A stretch of 64,000 nucleotides of DNA, from contig NC_088108.1 of NCBI RefSeq assembly GCF_036370855.1, positions 8,455,448 to 8,519,447 on the forward strand, read 5' to 3'. The first letter of the stretch is position 1, and every line of letters starts with the position of its first letter. The position numbers and the translations under genes were made by a program. The stretch comes from Dromaius novaehollandiae. Its lineage: Eukaryota > Chordata > Aves > Casuariiformes > Dromaiidae. Positions 51,906 through 61,535 of the stretch are shown here, piece after piece. The notes beneath the pieces were generated by a model. It was given only the letters and a program-made list of their open reading frames with translations. It did not search any database and was not told where the DNA came from.

Positions 51906-52384
51906 GTAAAAGTAATATATTTCTTATGCAAATACAGTCTGGGATCAAATTCCTGTATGGATCCAAGACTTCAGAAGTCATTTGCACTCATCAGAAAATA
52001 CTATTTGGCTCTGCTCTTGCATATGTTAAAGTTGTTTCTTTAATAGCTACCGTCTTACAGAGCTTTATCTATTTTCTATAGCCTTTTAGATAATCGATAA
52101 AATAATTGATAGTCGTATTTGCTGCTTTTCTACATGCCAAAATCAGAAGAAGAATGGAGGCAGCATAATCTGATTTTTTTCCATTTTAAGTAGAAAGAAG
52201 GTACGCTATTGATTTCAGTATAGCTATGTTTTTTAATCAGATCATTTGTTTTCTTCAATAAATGCTGAAACCAGTACTGAAAACATAAACTGATCTGAAA
52301 TCATTATTTCTACATAGCTGGGATTTCTAAAATTTACATGCCTAATTAGATGGCCTTGCTAGAATGCTTTGTTTTGTTTTGTAG
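51906..52384 (+). other. TENM1: TENM1 intron, 0.5 kb
   Basis: Phase-1 intron, GTAAAA to TTTTGTAG. The upstream reading frame stays open for 58 codons into it, so intron retention would replace the C-terminal domains with a hydrophobic tail. Otherwise nothing recognised. Confidence 0.92.
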
Positions 52385-52527
52385 ACATTGGAAGTTGGCT
52401 AGAGCTGTTTGGTTTCCAGTTACACAACGTACTACCTGGATTCCCAAAACCAGAGATAGAAGCTTTGGAGACAACATACGAACTTTTACAGCTTCAAACA
52501 AAAACCCAAGAGTGGGATCCCGGAAAG
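52385..52527 (+). CDS. TENM1: TENM1 exon: linker into the ABD-like domain
   Basis: 143-bp exon; two bases complete Asp 1116, then 47 codons (residues 1117-1163). The acceptor is TTGTTTTGTAG at 52384; the donor AAG|GTTAGC at 52528 is weak beyond GT. It encodes IGSWLELFGFQLHNVLPGFP, KPEIEALETTYELLQLQTKT and QEWDPGK. This is the segment that exits the YD barrel and leads into the antibiotic-binding-domain-like and Tox-GHH-like C-terminal region. It joins in phase 0 to TILGIQCELQKQL. Human teneurin-1, from memory, has Arg where this has Gly in DIGSW. Confidence 0.96.
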
Positions 52528-53934
52528 GTTAGCAAAAACTCAGGCTGTTCAAATGTTTCTAATTCTAAATTAAGGAACTTTTTGTAGAATATAATGGAGA
52601 CCAAGGAAATGATGTGGCAATATCTTTCAACTTGACAGGCAAATAGTCTAATCATGCTAGCAAACTAGCTCTTGTCACGTTGTTTACTGGCATCACAACA
52701 GAGGAGAGTTGTAAGGAGACGCTTATAGGAACATATAATGAGGAAACCTGCTTACAGAGAAACCCTCAAAACTGGGCGGGGGGCAGCATAGGTGAAAGGC
52801 TAAAGGTGCTTGTGTGAAAATTGAACAAGCTACACAAAATTTTATGTAATTAAAAAATTTAAACAACAGATTTTCATCTTTGATTGCAAAGGTGCCACAG
52901 CAGCCAAGAATATGAACAGCTTTACAAGTCTATTCCTCTGAAACTTTTTGCAGGAAAACAGAAATTTTGCTGTTGTGGATTTGGGGGGGGAGGGGGCAGT
53001 TGTTTTTTAGCAGTAAAGCTCAACCGGGCTCCAGGGCTCAGTGTCCCTCAGGAACAGCCATGCAGAAGCTATCAGTGTCCAGCAATCCATGAAACTGCCA
53101 CAGGCCCAACTACCAAGAGATATGCTGAGCAGGTGTTCATGTTTTGCATTTAAACACATGAGCATCTGTGAACAAAACAGCATGTTTTAAAAAGAGGGAG
53201 GAGAAGAGATGCCTTTCCCATTCACAGATGACTGCACAAAGTGCAAAGGGCTGGAGGGTCAGAGCTGGTTCCAGATTTAGGAGCATGTCCATGTAAAATT
53301 CTCACAGGTTAAAGAAGATATTACAAAGGCACAGAGTGCAGTGACAGGTAGTGTTAAAAGAGAAAACAGATGGTTGGAAGTAAGATTTTCTTATCCTCAG
53401 TGGAGAGTGAGATCTACAGATCTTATGTACTTTCCTGGTTCCTATTGTTCTGTTGTTTTGAGACCTTCACAGTCTGCTTTCCTTAAGGAATGAGCTATAA
53501 AAAATGTTGTTGCTGTTTTACAGAAGACATAATGAGACACACAGAGACTGAGTGATTTGTCTAGAATCACATGACAGGGTAGAGCTTTGAATTCGCGTTT
53601 CCCCAAGCCTACAAGCTGAAAGACCAGCCATTAGAATAACAATTCAAGGAGGAGAGGGAGAAGAAAAGAAAGAATAAACATGAAAATAACATTTGTGATA
53701 AACACATTTTCAATTTGTTTCATGGAAACTAAAGAGTCCAAGATACAGAAAGCAATACCGTAGGCAGTTGGAAGTCCTGTGCATATACCCAAGCTCTGTG
53801 GATGTGCGTGACGATTTGCAAACAGATTTAGAAGATCCGTTCTAAGCAGTTGAGAGATTAATAGGGACTGTGAGACACTGTCATGAACTGCAGAATTCCT
53901 CTCCTTTAACTTTTGTTGGTATTTCCTTTTCCAG
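52528..53934 (+). other. TENM1: TENM1 last intron, 1.4 kb
   Basis: Phase-0 intron, GTTAGC to CTTTTCCAG. It contains a G-run (GGGGGGGGAGGGGG) near 52982-52996 and a reverse MIR-like relic near 53505-53640. Confidence 0.92.
53505..53640 (-). repeat. MIR-like ancient SINE relic, reverse orientation
   Basis: Reads 'TTTTACAGAAGACATAATGA', 'GACACACAGAGACTGAGTGA', 'TTTGTCTAGAATCACATGAC', 'AGGGTAGAGCTTTGAATTCG', closely following the reverse complement of MIR (TTTTACAGATGAGGAAACTGA, GGCACAGAGAGGTTAAGTGA, CTTGCCCAAGGTCACACAGC, GGCAGAGCTGGGATTCGAA). This is the best preserved of the three MIR relics here. Confidence 0.75.
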
Positions 53935-54693
53935 ACTATCCTTGGTATTCAGTGTGAGCTACAAAAGCAACTCCGGAACTTCATATCTTTGGATCAGCTT
54001 CCTATGACACCCAGATATAGTGACGGCAAGTGCTACGAAGGAGTGAAGCAAGCCAGGTTTGCCGCTATTCCCTCAGTTTTTGGAAAAGGCATCAAATTTG
54101 CTATCAAGGATGGTATAGTGACAGCAGACATTATAGGCGTGGCTAACGAGGACAGCCGGCGCATTGCTGCCATCCTCAACAACGCTCACTATCTGGAGAA
54201 TCTGCATTTCACCATAGACGGCCGCGACACCCATTACTTCATCAAGCTGGGGTCTTTAGAAGAAGATTTGGCGCTCATTGGCAACACCGGTGGACGACGC
54301 ATTTTGGAGAATGGTGTCAATGTCACTGTGTCTCAGATGACTTCTGTGATAAATGGAAGGACTAGACGGTTTGCCGATATACAGCTCCAGCACGGTGCAC
54401 TGTGCTTTAACGTTCGGTATGGAACAACCATAGAAGAAGAAAAGAACCATGTCTTAGAAATAGCCAGGCAGAGAGCAGTGGCTCAGGCCTGGACTAAGGA
54501 ACAGAGACGGCTGCAGGAAGGGGAAGAAGGGATTAGGGCATGGACAGATGGAGAGAAACAGCAGCTCTTAAGCACTGGGCGGGTGCAAGGCTACGATGGA
54601 TATTTTGTTTTATCTGTGGAGCAGTATCTAGAACTTTCTGACAGTGCCAATAATATTCACTTTATGAGACAGAGTGAAATAGGCAGAAGGTAA
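53935..54693 (+). CDS. TENM1: TENM1 terminal exon: ABD/Tox-GHH-like domain and TCAP-1
   Basis: 759 bp of coding sequence including TAA (54691-54693); 252 residues (1164-1415). The acceptor is CCTTTTCCAG at 53934. It begins TILGIQCELQKQLRNFISLD, then FAAIPSVFGKGIKFAIKDGI, EDSRRIAAILNNAHYLENLH, YFIKLGSLEEDLALIGNTGG and ADIQLQHGALCFNVRYGTTI, then a charged helix (EEEKNHVLEIARQRAVAQAW). This is the teneurin C-terminal region related to the Tox-GHH nuclease fold; in vertebrate teneurins it is regarded as a domesticated, structural version. The last 41 residues before GRR (QQLLSTGRV... to ...RQSEI, 54559-54681) are the teneurin C-terminal associated peptide. The terminal Gly-Arg-Arg resembles a peptide-amidation signal. 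Sequon NVT. Confidence 0.98.
   Translation, partial: TILGIQCELQKQLRNFISLDQLPMTPRYSDGKCYEGVKQARFAAIPSVFGKGIKFAIKDGIVTADIIGVANEDSRRIAAILNNAHYLENLHFTIDGRDTHYFIKLGSLEEDLALIGNTGGRRILENGVNVTVSQMTSVINGRTRRFADIQLQHGALCFNVRYGTTIEEEKNHVLEIARQRAVAQAWTKEQRRLQEGEEGIRAWTDGEKQQLLSTGRVQGYDGYFVLSVEQYLELSDSANNIHFMRQSEIGRR
54559..54690 (+). other. TENM1: TCAP-1 peptide region with GRR end
   Basis: Forty-one codons (Gln-Gln-Leu-Leu ... Ser-Glu-Ile) followed by Gly-Arg-Arg and stop. It includes GYDGYFVLSVEQYLELSDSA and NNIHFMRQSEI, which identify TCAP-1 among the four paralogues. The preceding residues are WTDGEK, offering a single Lys rather than an obvious dibasic pair. TCAP-1 is reported as a CRF-like bioactive peptide, either released from the protein or made from a short transcript; the sequence alone cannot show which occurs here. 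Confidence 0.9.
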
Positions 54694-54783
54694 CAAAGAA
54701 AATCTCTGCCTTTGCGTCACCAAAGACTGCCTGTTTTTAAACATAAAATGGTTTATTGTATTGGTTTTTCTAGATCAGAACTC

Positions 54784-54791
54784 TGTATATA
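54784..54791 (+). promoter_or_regulatory. Pumilio-type element in 3'UTR
   Basis: TGTATATA, a match to UGUANAUA, 91 bases after the stop codon. Confidence 0.45.
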
Positions 54792-56727
54792 TAAATATAG
54801 AGGAAAAAACATATCCAACTGCCTTTAAATGTGACAGAAGATGGTATTTTAATATTGTTCGTTTAACTCTTTGAGAGATGACAGCGGAGATTTTTAGTTC
54901 TCGTGTGGCAGTATTCAGACGTTTCCGAGGCAGAGCACTAGCCGTCCGGCGGCGCAGCTCGAGCACGGGGGGCCGCTGCGGCCGACCCGCGCCGCCGCGC
55001 AGGGTGCCTGAGAACGCAGCGTGCTCTGCTGTCTTCTAAAGAAACACGTCCTTTTTGTTGTTGATTTTAATTCACCAGTTATTTAAAAGGTTATAGAGCC
55101 TGATTCTGCAACCCGTATTTCCTGGGTAGCTTTTATTCCAGTGAGATGTCCCATGCATTCAGGGGTGGCGTGCGGAAACCAGACCGGGTACGGAAGCTTC
55201 CTAGTTGCTCACCAACCCAGCCCATGTCATTTCTCACAGCTGTGATGTCAGGGATTTCCAAACCTGGAAAATACAGCTTATATTGGATACAACGGTGCGT
55301 AAAGGCTGTCCCCTATGACATTTACCTTTGCTCGGCCGTAGCCGCCTCTCATTCACTCAGTGACGAATGCCACGTTGTGTCTGGTTTTGCATGGGGTGGC
55401 CTCTCACCCCGAGGTCTTCCGTGGGCCCTGGGTTATGCTGGAGTCTGCTAACGCCAGTATAGCTGCAGAGCGCCCTGGCCAGGGGGTGCGATGCCGCATG
55501 GCGCTGCTGAGGTCCAGCCGAGTGTCAGAGATGGACAAAAACGTCCTTTGATAGCACTGGAGTCAGCAGGAGTCTCTCCGGTCTCTCTGGATTGGGCTTT
55601 AACTCGGTGCTTTTGGGACAACCTTTGTCGCCCAGCTGGGAGGGTTGGTGCGGTGCGAGTGGCGATTAGAAAGCAAGCCCTGCAGGAGCAGGACACCCTG
55701 TATCTGTTGGACCAGGACTCTTCACAAATCATTTGTAAATCGCAGTGTTGGTTTTAGGCCTCATGTTGTTTTCATCTTGGTTTAATAATCCTGTTGTAAT
55801 ACTCATTTTTTTGAGTCTGAAGAAGATTGGTGGGTTGGGAGTTGATGAATCTAAGTGTGGATAGTAAATATGTTGATAAATGTAGAACCTTTTGGAGATG
55901 ACTTCACTTTTCAGCTCAATATCTAGAGCGCACAGAAAAACATTATATTGCATGGGCAGAAATTTTTATTTCCCAAGGTATCATGCGCTGCTGGCACAGT
56001 TATTTCATAGCAGAGTAGGCGATCCTTTTTTTAGCTTGTCATTTTTAAAAGACGTGATTATCTTGGGGGGGTGGAGGCACATGGGGGGTGGGATGGGTAA
56101 GCAGATTTCCTTTCCTGACTTTCAGAGGGAGCTAGAAGTCTTGTTATAGAGCCTGTGTATCCGTAACAGTGATGTTATCGCACATTTCTTTCAAAACAGA
56201 CATAGCAAATATATTGAAACAATTTCTGCTCATATTTACCGAAGGCAACAAAGTGCTTTCTTTGTCTTTCTTCATTTGTTTCCACTTTTCTTTTTTCCCT
56301 AGTTTTTGGGCAAGTGGAGCAGACTGTACCGACGTTAGAGATGAGCCTGAGCTGGGCTGTCAGAGCGGATGCCCGCTCATCGTTGCGGCCTCGGGTCTCG
56401 GCCTCGCGCCCCGAGTGCCTCTTGAGGGCCTCGCGGCTGCTCTGCAGGATCGGGCTGAGCCAGAGCCTGGCCCCAAGGGCACCCTCTGCTCCCTGACCCG
56501 GCGGGGAATTTGGGTTGAAATCCGCATGCACCCCTTTGGATCAGGCTCATCATTAACTAGTGTACAGAATTTAGAGCTGGCAACATCCACATTTGATAGC
56601 TCTGATTTCCGTAATTTTCCATAAAATCATGGAGAAGTTGAATACCTCCACACCAGCCTAAAAATGGACCTTCAAAGTCCTTGAGCCTCTAATATGCTTT
56701 TAATCAATGGAAGAATGATTTATGAAC

Positions 56728-56735
56728 TGTATATA
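56728..56735 (+). promoter_or_regulatory. Pumilio-type element in 3'UTR
   Basis: TGTATATA within the AT-rich middle block of the 3'UTR. Confidence 0.45.
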
Positions 56736-57287
56736 GAGAGAGCATTCATAAACGTGATGATGTATTTTATCACTGATCCAAGATGTCAATATTAGAGTCT
56801 ATTTTACTTATATTTTAAGCAATTACACTTTTTTGCAATTCACTAATGAAGTATCATTTTCAAACTGCTTTAAATATCCATTATAAACAAATATTTGAAG
56901 CTCTTAGAATTACCTTGAACTGTGCATTTCTAGTATGTAATACATATTTAGTTAGCTTGTGCCTTTAGTTTCTTAAATTTATATTTGTATTATATGCAGG
57001 AAATGCACTTTGTATTACCTACAGCTGTGTTTTTTAATACTGCCTTGATTATTGTTGTTCTCATATTATGCCAAAAGGTCAAAGAGTGAAATGTATTACA
57101 GGTTTGTCTCTGAAAGTAGATTTGGCATTTCCCAGTTCCTGGGGAGACATTCTAAGGTACATTTTTGAATAATATTTCTTAGAAGAATATTGATGTAAGA
57201 AGAATCACATGCCATTACATCGCCCTGTTACAAACAAAAAAAAAAAATACCTTCCTTATAACAGTTTCAGGAATTTAGAAAACTAAA

Positions 57288-57293
57288 AATAAA
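57288..57293 (+). promoter_or_regulatory. TENM1: Candidate TENM1 poly(A) signal, proximal
   Basis: AATAAA about 2.6 kb after the stop. The sequence just downstream (TGTCATTTTGAGGTAAC) is only mildly GU-rich. Confidence 0.35.
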
Positions 57294-57884
57294 TGTCATT
57301 TTGAGGTAACAGTGCTAAAGAAACAAATAATTAATAGAAGAGCACTGGAGACTGGTGGTGCATCTACACGTGGGCCAGCCAGTAGTGACTGATGAGAACT
57401 ATGGCAAACAAATAGCTTTGGACCATCTTGTTCATGAACAACCTCAGATGGAGGCAGAGAATATTTGTCTCCATTTTTTTTTTTTTATTTTCTGGTAGTT
57501 AGGCCAGCTTTTGAGTGTTTTTGTAGTTTTCTTTCTTTTTTAATTTTGCACTATAGCCTAGAAACCCAAATGAGAAAAAAAACAAAAAGACTACTAATGG
57601 CACAGAAAATTTTTTGTCAATTAGATGAGGTAATTTGATGCTAGCATTCTGCACTGTGAACGAGGTTCTGAAAGTGGAAAAACACAAACTAAATTTTAAA
57701 AAACACTATTGCACACTATCCTGTAGTGAAGTACCTACCATGAGAAGATACTTTATATTTTTTATGACAGCCAAACAAATAGTGCGTACAAGTAATGTTT
57801 CCTTTGCTTTCATATTTATTTAGCAAATCTAGAACATTTCAAAGGTATAAATATATATATAGATATATATGTAGAACATAGCCA

Positions 57885-57890
57885 AATAAA
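57885..57890 (+). promoter_or_regulatory. TENM1: Candidate TENM1 poly(A) signal
   Basis: AATAAA embedded in a TA-rich tract, about 3.2 kb after the stop, with GGTCAATGTGC downstream. Confidence 0.35.
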
Positions 57891-58512
57891 TATATATGAA
57901 CTGGTCAATGTGCAACTCGGTATACACATCCTAGCTGTTTAGTTCGAGATCTTCAGCGTCCTCTCAGTTGTACACTAGCTAGACGCGGCCTCCCTTTTTT
58001 TACCATGCGTTCACGCGCTTTGGGAAGTTTCGTTTCAAGAGGCTCTGCGCAGAGGCCCGCGGCCGAGCCCTCGTCCCAGCCGCGCCGCGGGGAGGGGGCC
58101 GCCGTGTCGGGGTTACCGAGCGGTAGCCTCTCAAGGGGATGAAGGTTGTGGAAGCCAAGGTGCAGCTGCTCAAGCGGAGCGGGGTGGACGGAGGAGCTCA
58201 GGTGTTCGCGTACGGGGCGGAGGGCTGGGCAGGTGCTGCCGCACGCCCGTCTGCGTCCGCAGACAGCCCCGAGGGCTTTTCCCCAGCAAATGCTGACTGT
58301 TACTTAAACCTGTCCTTGATACAAAACATTTTCAGGTCAAAAGCATCCTGACTGTAAGAAGAATCACTTCTCCACAGAAACTGATGCCGGTAGAGCTCGA
58401 CTTCGTACTGTGGATTTGTCTAGGCGTTCATCATCGGCCATTATTTGTCTAAGGAAACGTGTTTGACGATTACCAGTCTTTCCTTAGATCTTGTGGTGGA
58501 CTTTAGCCTCTT

Positions 58513-58518
58513 AATAAA
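58513..58518 (+). promoter_or_regulatory. TENM1: Candidate TENM1 poly(A) signal
   Basis: AATAAA followed within 20-30 bases by GATTGTGTCCTTG, a reasonable GU-rich downstream element. Confidence 0.45.
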
Positions 58519-58961
58519 TGTTAGTATATCAGATTGTGTCCTTGACAGTATTTTACTTGTATGAACCATGATAAAACATTAAAATCCTCATACTCTTCTG
58601 GCAAACGTGTCAGTAAAAGAGAAAGAGAAGCATAGCATACACTGTATGTCAGAGCAATGTTCCTTTTAGCTTTCTCATGAAAAGTAAAAATGTTTACAAT
58701 GTATGCCAAGATCTTCAGTTTCTGCCTAACATCAGTTAGAGGTTCTGATCTTACAGAAATTGTGTTACAATGGCCTAAGCCTTGTTGCTAGGAAACAATA
58801 GGCTCCAATTTTTTTATTCCTGCTCTAACTCCTGTGCTGAATAGTGACTGGATACTGTACAGGTTTATGTTATATGGCTGCAGTGAAATGGTCTGATGCA
58901 TTTTGCTCTGGGTTTCAGACCAGAAGCATGCATTTTCTACAAGAACATCCCAGCAACACGC

Positions 58962-58969
58962 TGTAAATA
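58962..58969 (+). promoter_or_regulatory. Pumilio-type element in distal 3'UTR
   Basis: TGTAAATA, a match to UGUANAUA, about 70 bases before the distal AATAAA at 59037. Confidence 0.45.
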
Positions 58970-59036
58970 TTAAAAGTTAATATATTATGTGTCGATATTT
59001 GAAAAAGAAAGTACTTTGACTATTTCATTTTTAAAA

Positions 59037-59042
59037 AATAAA
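59037..59042 (+). promoter_or_regulatory. TENM1: Preferred distal TENM1 poly(A) signal
   Basis: AATAAA at the end of an AT-rich block, followed by a GT-rich stretch (GTGGGACGGTGTCGTTGTTT) 16-36 bases on. It is the last forward AATAAA I noticed before the convergent gene's 3' end. Confidence 0.55.
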
Positions 59043-59060
59043 GGTGCAAACTGATCGCGT

Positions 59061-60018
59061 GGGACGGTGTCGTTGTTTACACCACATATGTGGGATACTC
59101 TGATTCTGTCATTAAAAAGTACCTCCATACAGCTGATGAGGCACTTCCTAAATACAGGCTTCAAACTGTGTTTGTTGATGCAAAAATTTGGGGAGGGAGG
59201 GCTGTTGTCGGCAGTATTTAATTTTACTTCTGATTCACCATAGGTTCATGCATATCGTTCTCATAGCACTGCATGTGAAATCACAACCTAGTTCTGTGCA
59301 CAGGTGACTACATTTCATCAGAAAAATGAGAGAGAGAGAGAAAAAAAAAATTCTGGTAAACATCAGCACACTTCCAAGAAGTGAGTGGGTGCAGCCGAGG
59401 GGCCGAAGAGCAAAGCTGCAGCACTTACACGTTCAGGAGATGGTTTCCTGGCCTATTTCAAATAGATGGTGATGAATGACTGCACGTATCAAAAATAGGC
59501 CTGCGAGAAGAAATCAAAACACCCGCCATTTGCTGTGGGGAGGGGGGCGGCAGAAGGCTGCCAGCAAGGTGGGTTTAAGGCGAGAGGGGAGTTTATGTGG
59601 TGCAAAGCAGACGGAGCGTGGGGCCGGGCCGGGAGGGCTGCTGCTGGGGGCAGGCGCAGAAGGCGAGCGCAAGGGGACGAGCCGCCTGGCAGGCAGTATC
59701 AGCTGAGCTCTGCGGCAGCTCTGCCGGGGCTCCGCGAGGGTTTGGGGGCAGGTAAAAACACGACTGAGTCAAGAATTAGCTACCTGGGACTCGGTCGGGG
59801 AGAGGACTGCCTTTGCCGGCAGGCAGGGGCCGGGGAGGAGACGCGTGGCAATGGCGAGCCCCAACACGCAAAAGGGTCAACCAATACCATGGGCGTAAAG
59901 CAACCAGGCGCTCCCCGACATCGCCTCTGGTGCCAGTAATGCTCAGCTGAGCACCTCCGTGGCTCATGTTTGCTGAATTATGTAACAATAATTAAAAAAA
60001 AATGCAGCTTCTAAATGT
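59061..60018. other. Gap between the TENM1 and SH2D1A 3' ends
   Basis: About 1 kb between the preferred poly(A) signals of two convergent genes. It holds a CpG-rich segment (about 59530-59940), in which a CAG|GTAAAA donor-like site occurs at 59752, and a short GA tract near 59329-59342. No coding gene recognised. Confidence 0.55.
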
Positions 60019-60024
60019 TTTATT
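60019..60024 (-). promoter_or_regulatory. SH2D1A: Candidate distal SH2D1A poly(A) signal
   Basis: AATAAA on the minus strand, about 1.5 kb after the SH2D1A stop, followed (minus strand) by a T-rich stretch. It would give a 3'UTR of ordinary size for this gene. Confidence 0.45.
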
Positions 60025-60337
60025 AAGAGCAAATCAAGCTGGATCTACCACTGTGTTGCACAATTAAGATAAGGACCTTGGTTCAACCAGCAGGTTCATG
60101 CAACAGGGACTGGAGCCTAATGCATACTGTAACACCATGCACGCTGCAATATGCCATGTGTCGTTGCGGGGAGGATGGGGAGCCATTGCACTGTAAATGA
60201 AAGCTGACCTTAATGTAGCGAAAACTAGAGCAATGAACAAAAATTGTCACAAAGTCACAACAGTACTGTCCACCTGTCACTTTATCATGGGGATGGTTAT
60301 TCCCAGCACTGTTTTACAGGGAACATGGTTTAACACA

Positions 60338-60363
60338 AACACACACACACACACACACACACC
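60338..60363. repeat. (AC)n microsatellite
   Basis: About 13 dinucleotide units with one interruption near the left end. Confidence 0.95.
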
Positions 60364-61234
60364 CATTTAAAAAAAAAATGAGGTAAAACTGCCAGCCTTA
60401 TTAAACGGCAATGCAAAATGCTGCTCGCAGAGGACTTACACTGCTTAACCACTGCAGCTGCAGCCCCTTGAGCTCCTTCCCTGCCTGCGCCCGTTTGCCT
60501 TGGGCAAGGTGACAACGTGTGGATCCAGGAGACCAACAGTGAGGTCGCATCAGGGTTTTGGACAAGGGTGCATGGGGCTCCCTAGCATGTCTCCCATACG
60601 TAGCCACATATGCAGCCGTGCCGGTGCCTCAGTGAGGCAGCTCGCACCAGTGACACCCCCATGGGCAGCAAAGCGTGGAGATGTGACTCTCCTCGTGCTA
60701 GAGGAGCGCAGCAACAGCATACCAAAACACACAACTAGGTAAGGAAAAGCAGAGCAAATGGCATGCGAAAATAATTTTTGTTTTTATATCATATATGGGG
60801 CGGGGGTTGACATACAGAGAATATCTAAAAAACAACATTCCCTGCTTCATTGGTTGCTCCCGGGTACTCAGCATGTTGCTAAGGCTTTCACTTGCCTGTG
60901 CAAAACTGTGAGTTGTCCGCCCACGGGCTGTGCCAGCCGGTTGTGCTGCACTGCACGGCAGGAGAGCCTGGTGCGACAAGGCAGCGGCAGCCTTGTGGTG
61001 CCTCTCCTGGAAGAGCTTTAGCCAGGGCATGCAAGCGCCACCACGCAGCCAGCCCACCCAAGGAAGGGACACCTTCCTGTAAGCAGCTTCTCTGAGGATG
61101 TAAAAGGGGCCTGGCCCAGTCCTGCAGGCATTTCAGCCAGAGCAGTCTGCACAGCAGAGGCTAAAGTCAAGTCACGTAAAAACCAGGAGCTAATCTTGAA
61201 GGGGAAAAGGTTTGTACTTGGGAGTAAAAAGAGG

Positions 61235-61242
61235 AAAAAAAA

Positions 61243-61274
<32 letters not shown>

Positions 61275-61276
61275 CA
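61235..61276. repeat. A25 homopolymer followed by (GAAAA)n
   Basis: Twenty-five A residues and then three to four GAAAA units. On the SH2D1A strand it is a TTTTC/T tract. Confidence 0.95.
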
Positions 61277-61398
61277 ACATTACACCGTTTAGTGGTTGAC
61301 ATTTTTTTATCTTCTCTCTTAAAAAAAAGGCAAATCTAAATTCAAAACATTTTGAAACTTTTTGAAACTTAGAATTTCTAGCTAAAAACATTACAAGT

Positions 61399-61404
61399 TT
61401 TATT
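61399..61404 (-). promoter_or_regulatory. SH2D1A: Candidate proximal SH2D1A poly(A) signal
   Basis: AATAAA on the minus strand about 130 bases after the stop codon. The T25 tract lies about 140 bases further on. Confidence 0.4.
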
Positions 61405-61535
61405 ACATACACATTTCTGCAAATGTTACAAGAAAACTCATGGAGTTGTATTATCATATAAATCGTTCTGGTCTAGAGCACGGACTAGAGGCGAGACTGG
61501 GAAGGACGTGTGCGCCACGCTTGGGGGGGGCGTCT

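Larger units (their letters stand above)
1..59060 (+). other. TENM1: TENM1 gene, 3' half (partial; enters from the left edge)
   Basis: Overall gene span. Ten coding exons joined in one frame encode the C-terminal half of a teneurin, a large type II transmembrane adhesion protein that binds latrophilins across synapses. Paralogue choice rests on the C-terminus: the last residues (SANNIHFMRQSEIGRR after EQYLELSD) match teneurin-1 and its TCAP-1 peptide as I know them, rather than the teneurin-2 or -4 ending (NIQFLRQ type). Intron phases across the ten exons are 1, 0, 1, 2, 1, 0, 0, 1, 1, 0. The first coding base seen completes a codon begun in an exon outside the window. The right boundary is set at the most distal well-placed AATAAA and is approximate. 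Exons for the cytoplasmic tail, TM segment, EGF repeats and TTR/plug domains are not here. Confidence 0.95.
54694..59060 (+). other. TENM1: TENM1 3'UTR (maximum extent)
   Basis: Long untranslated region after TAA. AT-rich blocks (56620-57330, 57480-57930, 58350-59060) alternate with CpG-rich patches (about 54925-55020, 56330-56520, 57960-58270). AATAAA hexamers lie at 57288, 57885, 58513 and 59037; the last has a GT-rich stretch just downstream (GTGGGACGGTGTCGTTGTTT) and is my preferred distal site. Three matches to the Pumilio motif UGUANAUA are at 54784, 56728 and 58962. Open frames inside it are unremarkable. Confidence 0.7.
60019..61535 (-). other. SH2D1A: SH2D1A 3'UTR (maximum extent)
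   Basis: Sequence downstream of TGA on the minus strand. It contains an AATAAA at 61399-61404, a T tract (25 A on the plus strand, 61235-61259), and a (GT)n tract (AC on the plus strand, 60338-60363). Short open frames on either strand show no domain. Confidence 0.5.

Noticed and set aside
53935..54693. Bacterial Rhs or Tox-GHH toxin
   Set aside because: The similarity is real but reflects the known ancient domestication of this architecture in teneurins; the exon-intron structure and full vertebrate match make it TENM1.
58785..58797. RFX X-box-like GTTGCTAGGAAAC
   Set aside because: Only a half-decent match to the motif and located in the distal TENM1 3'UTR with no promoter features; too weak to claim.
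61235..61276. Poly(A) tail of a processed retrocopy on the plus strand
   Set aside because: No coding similarity upstream and no flanking duplication seen; it lies in the predicted SH2D1A 3'UTR and looks like a simple A/GAAAA repeat.
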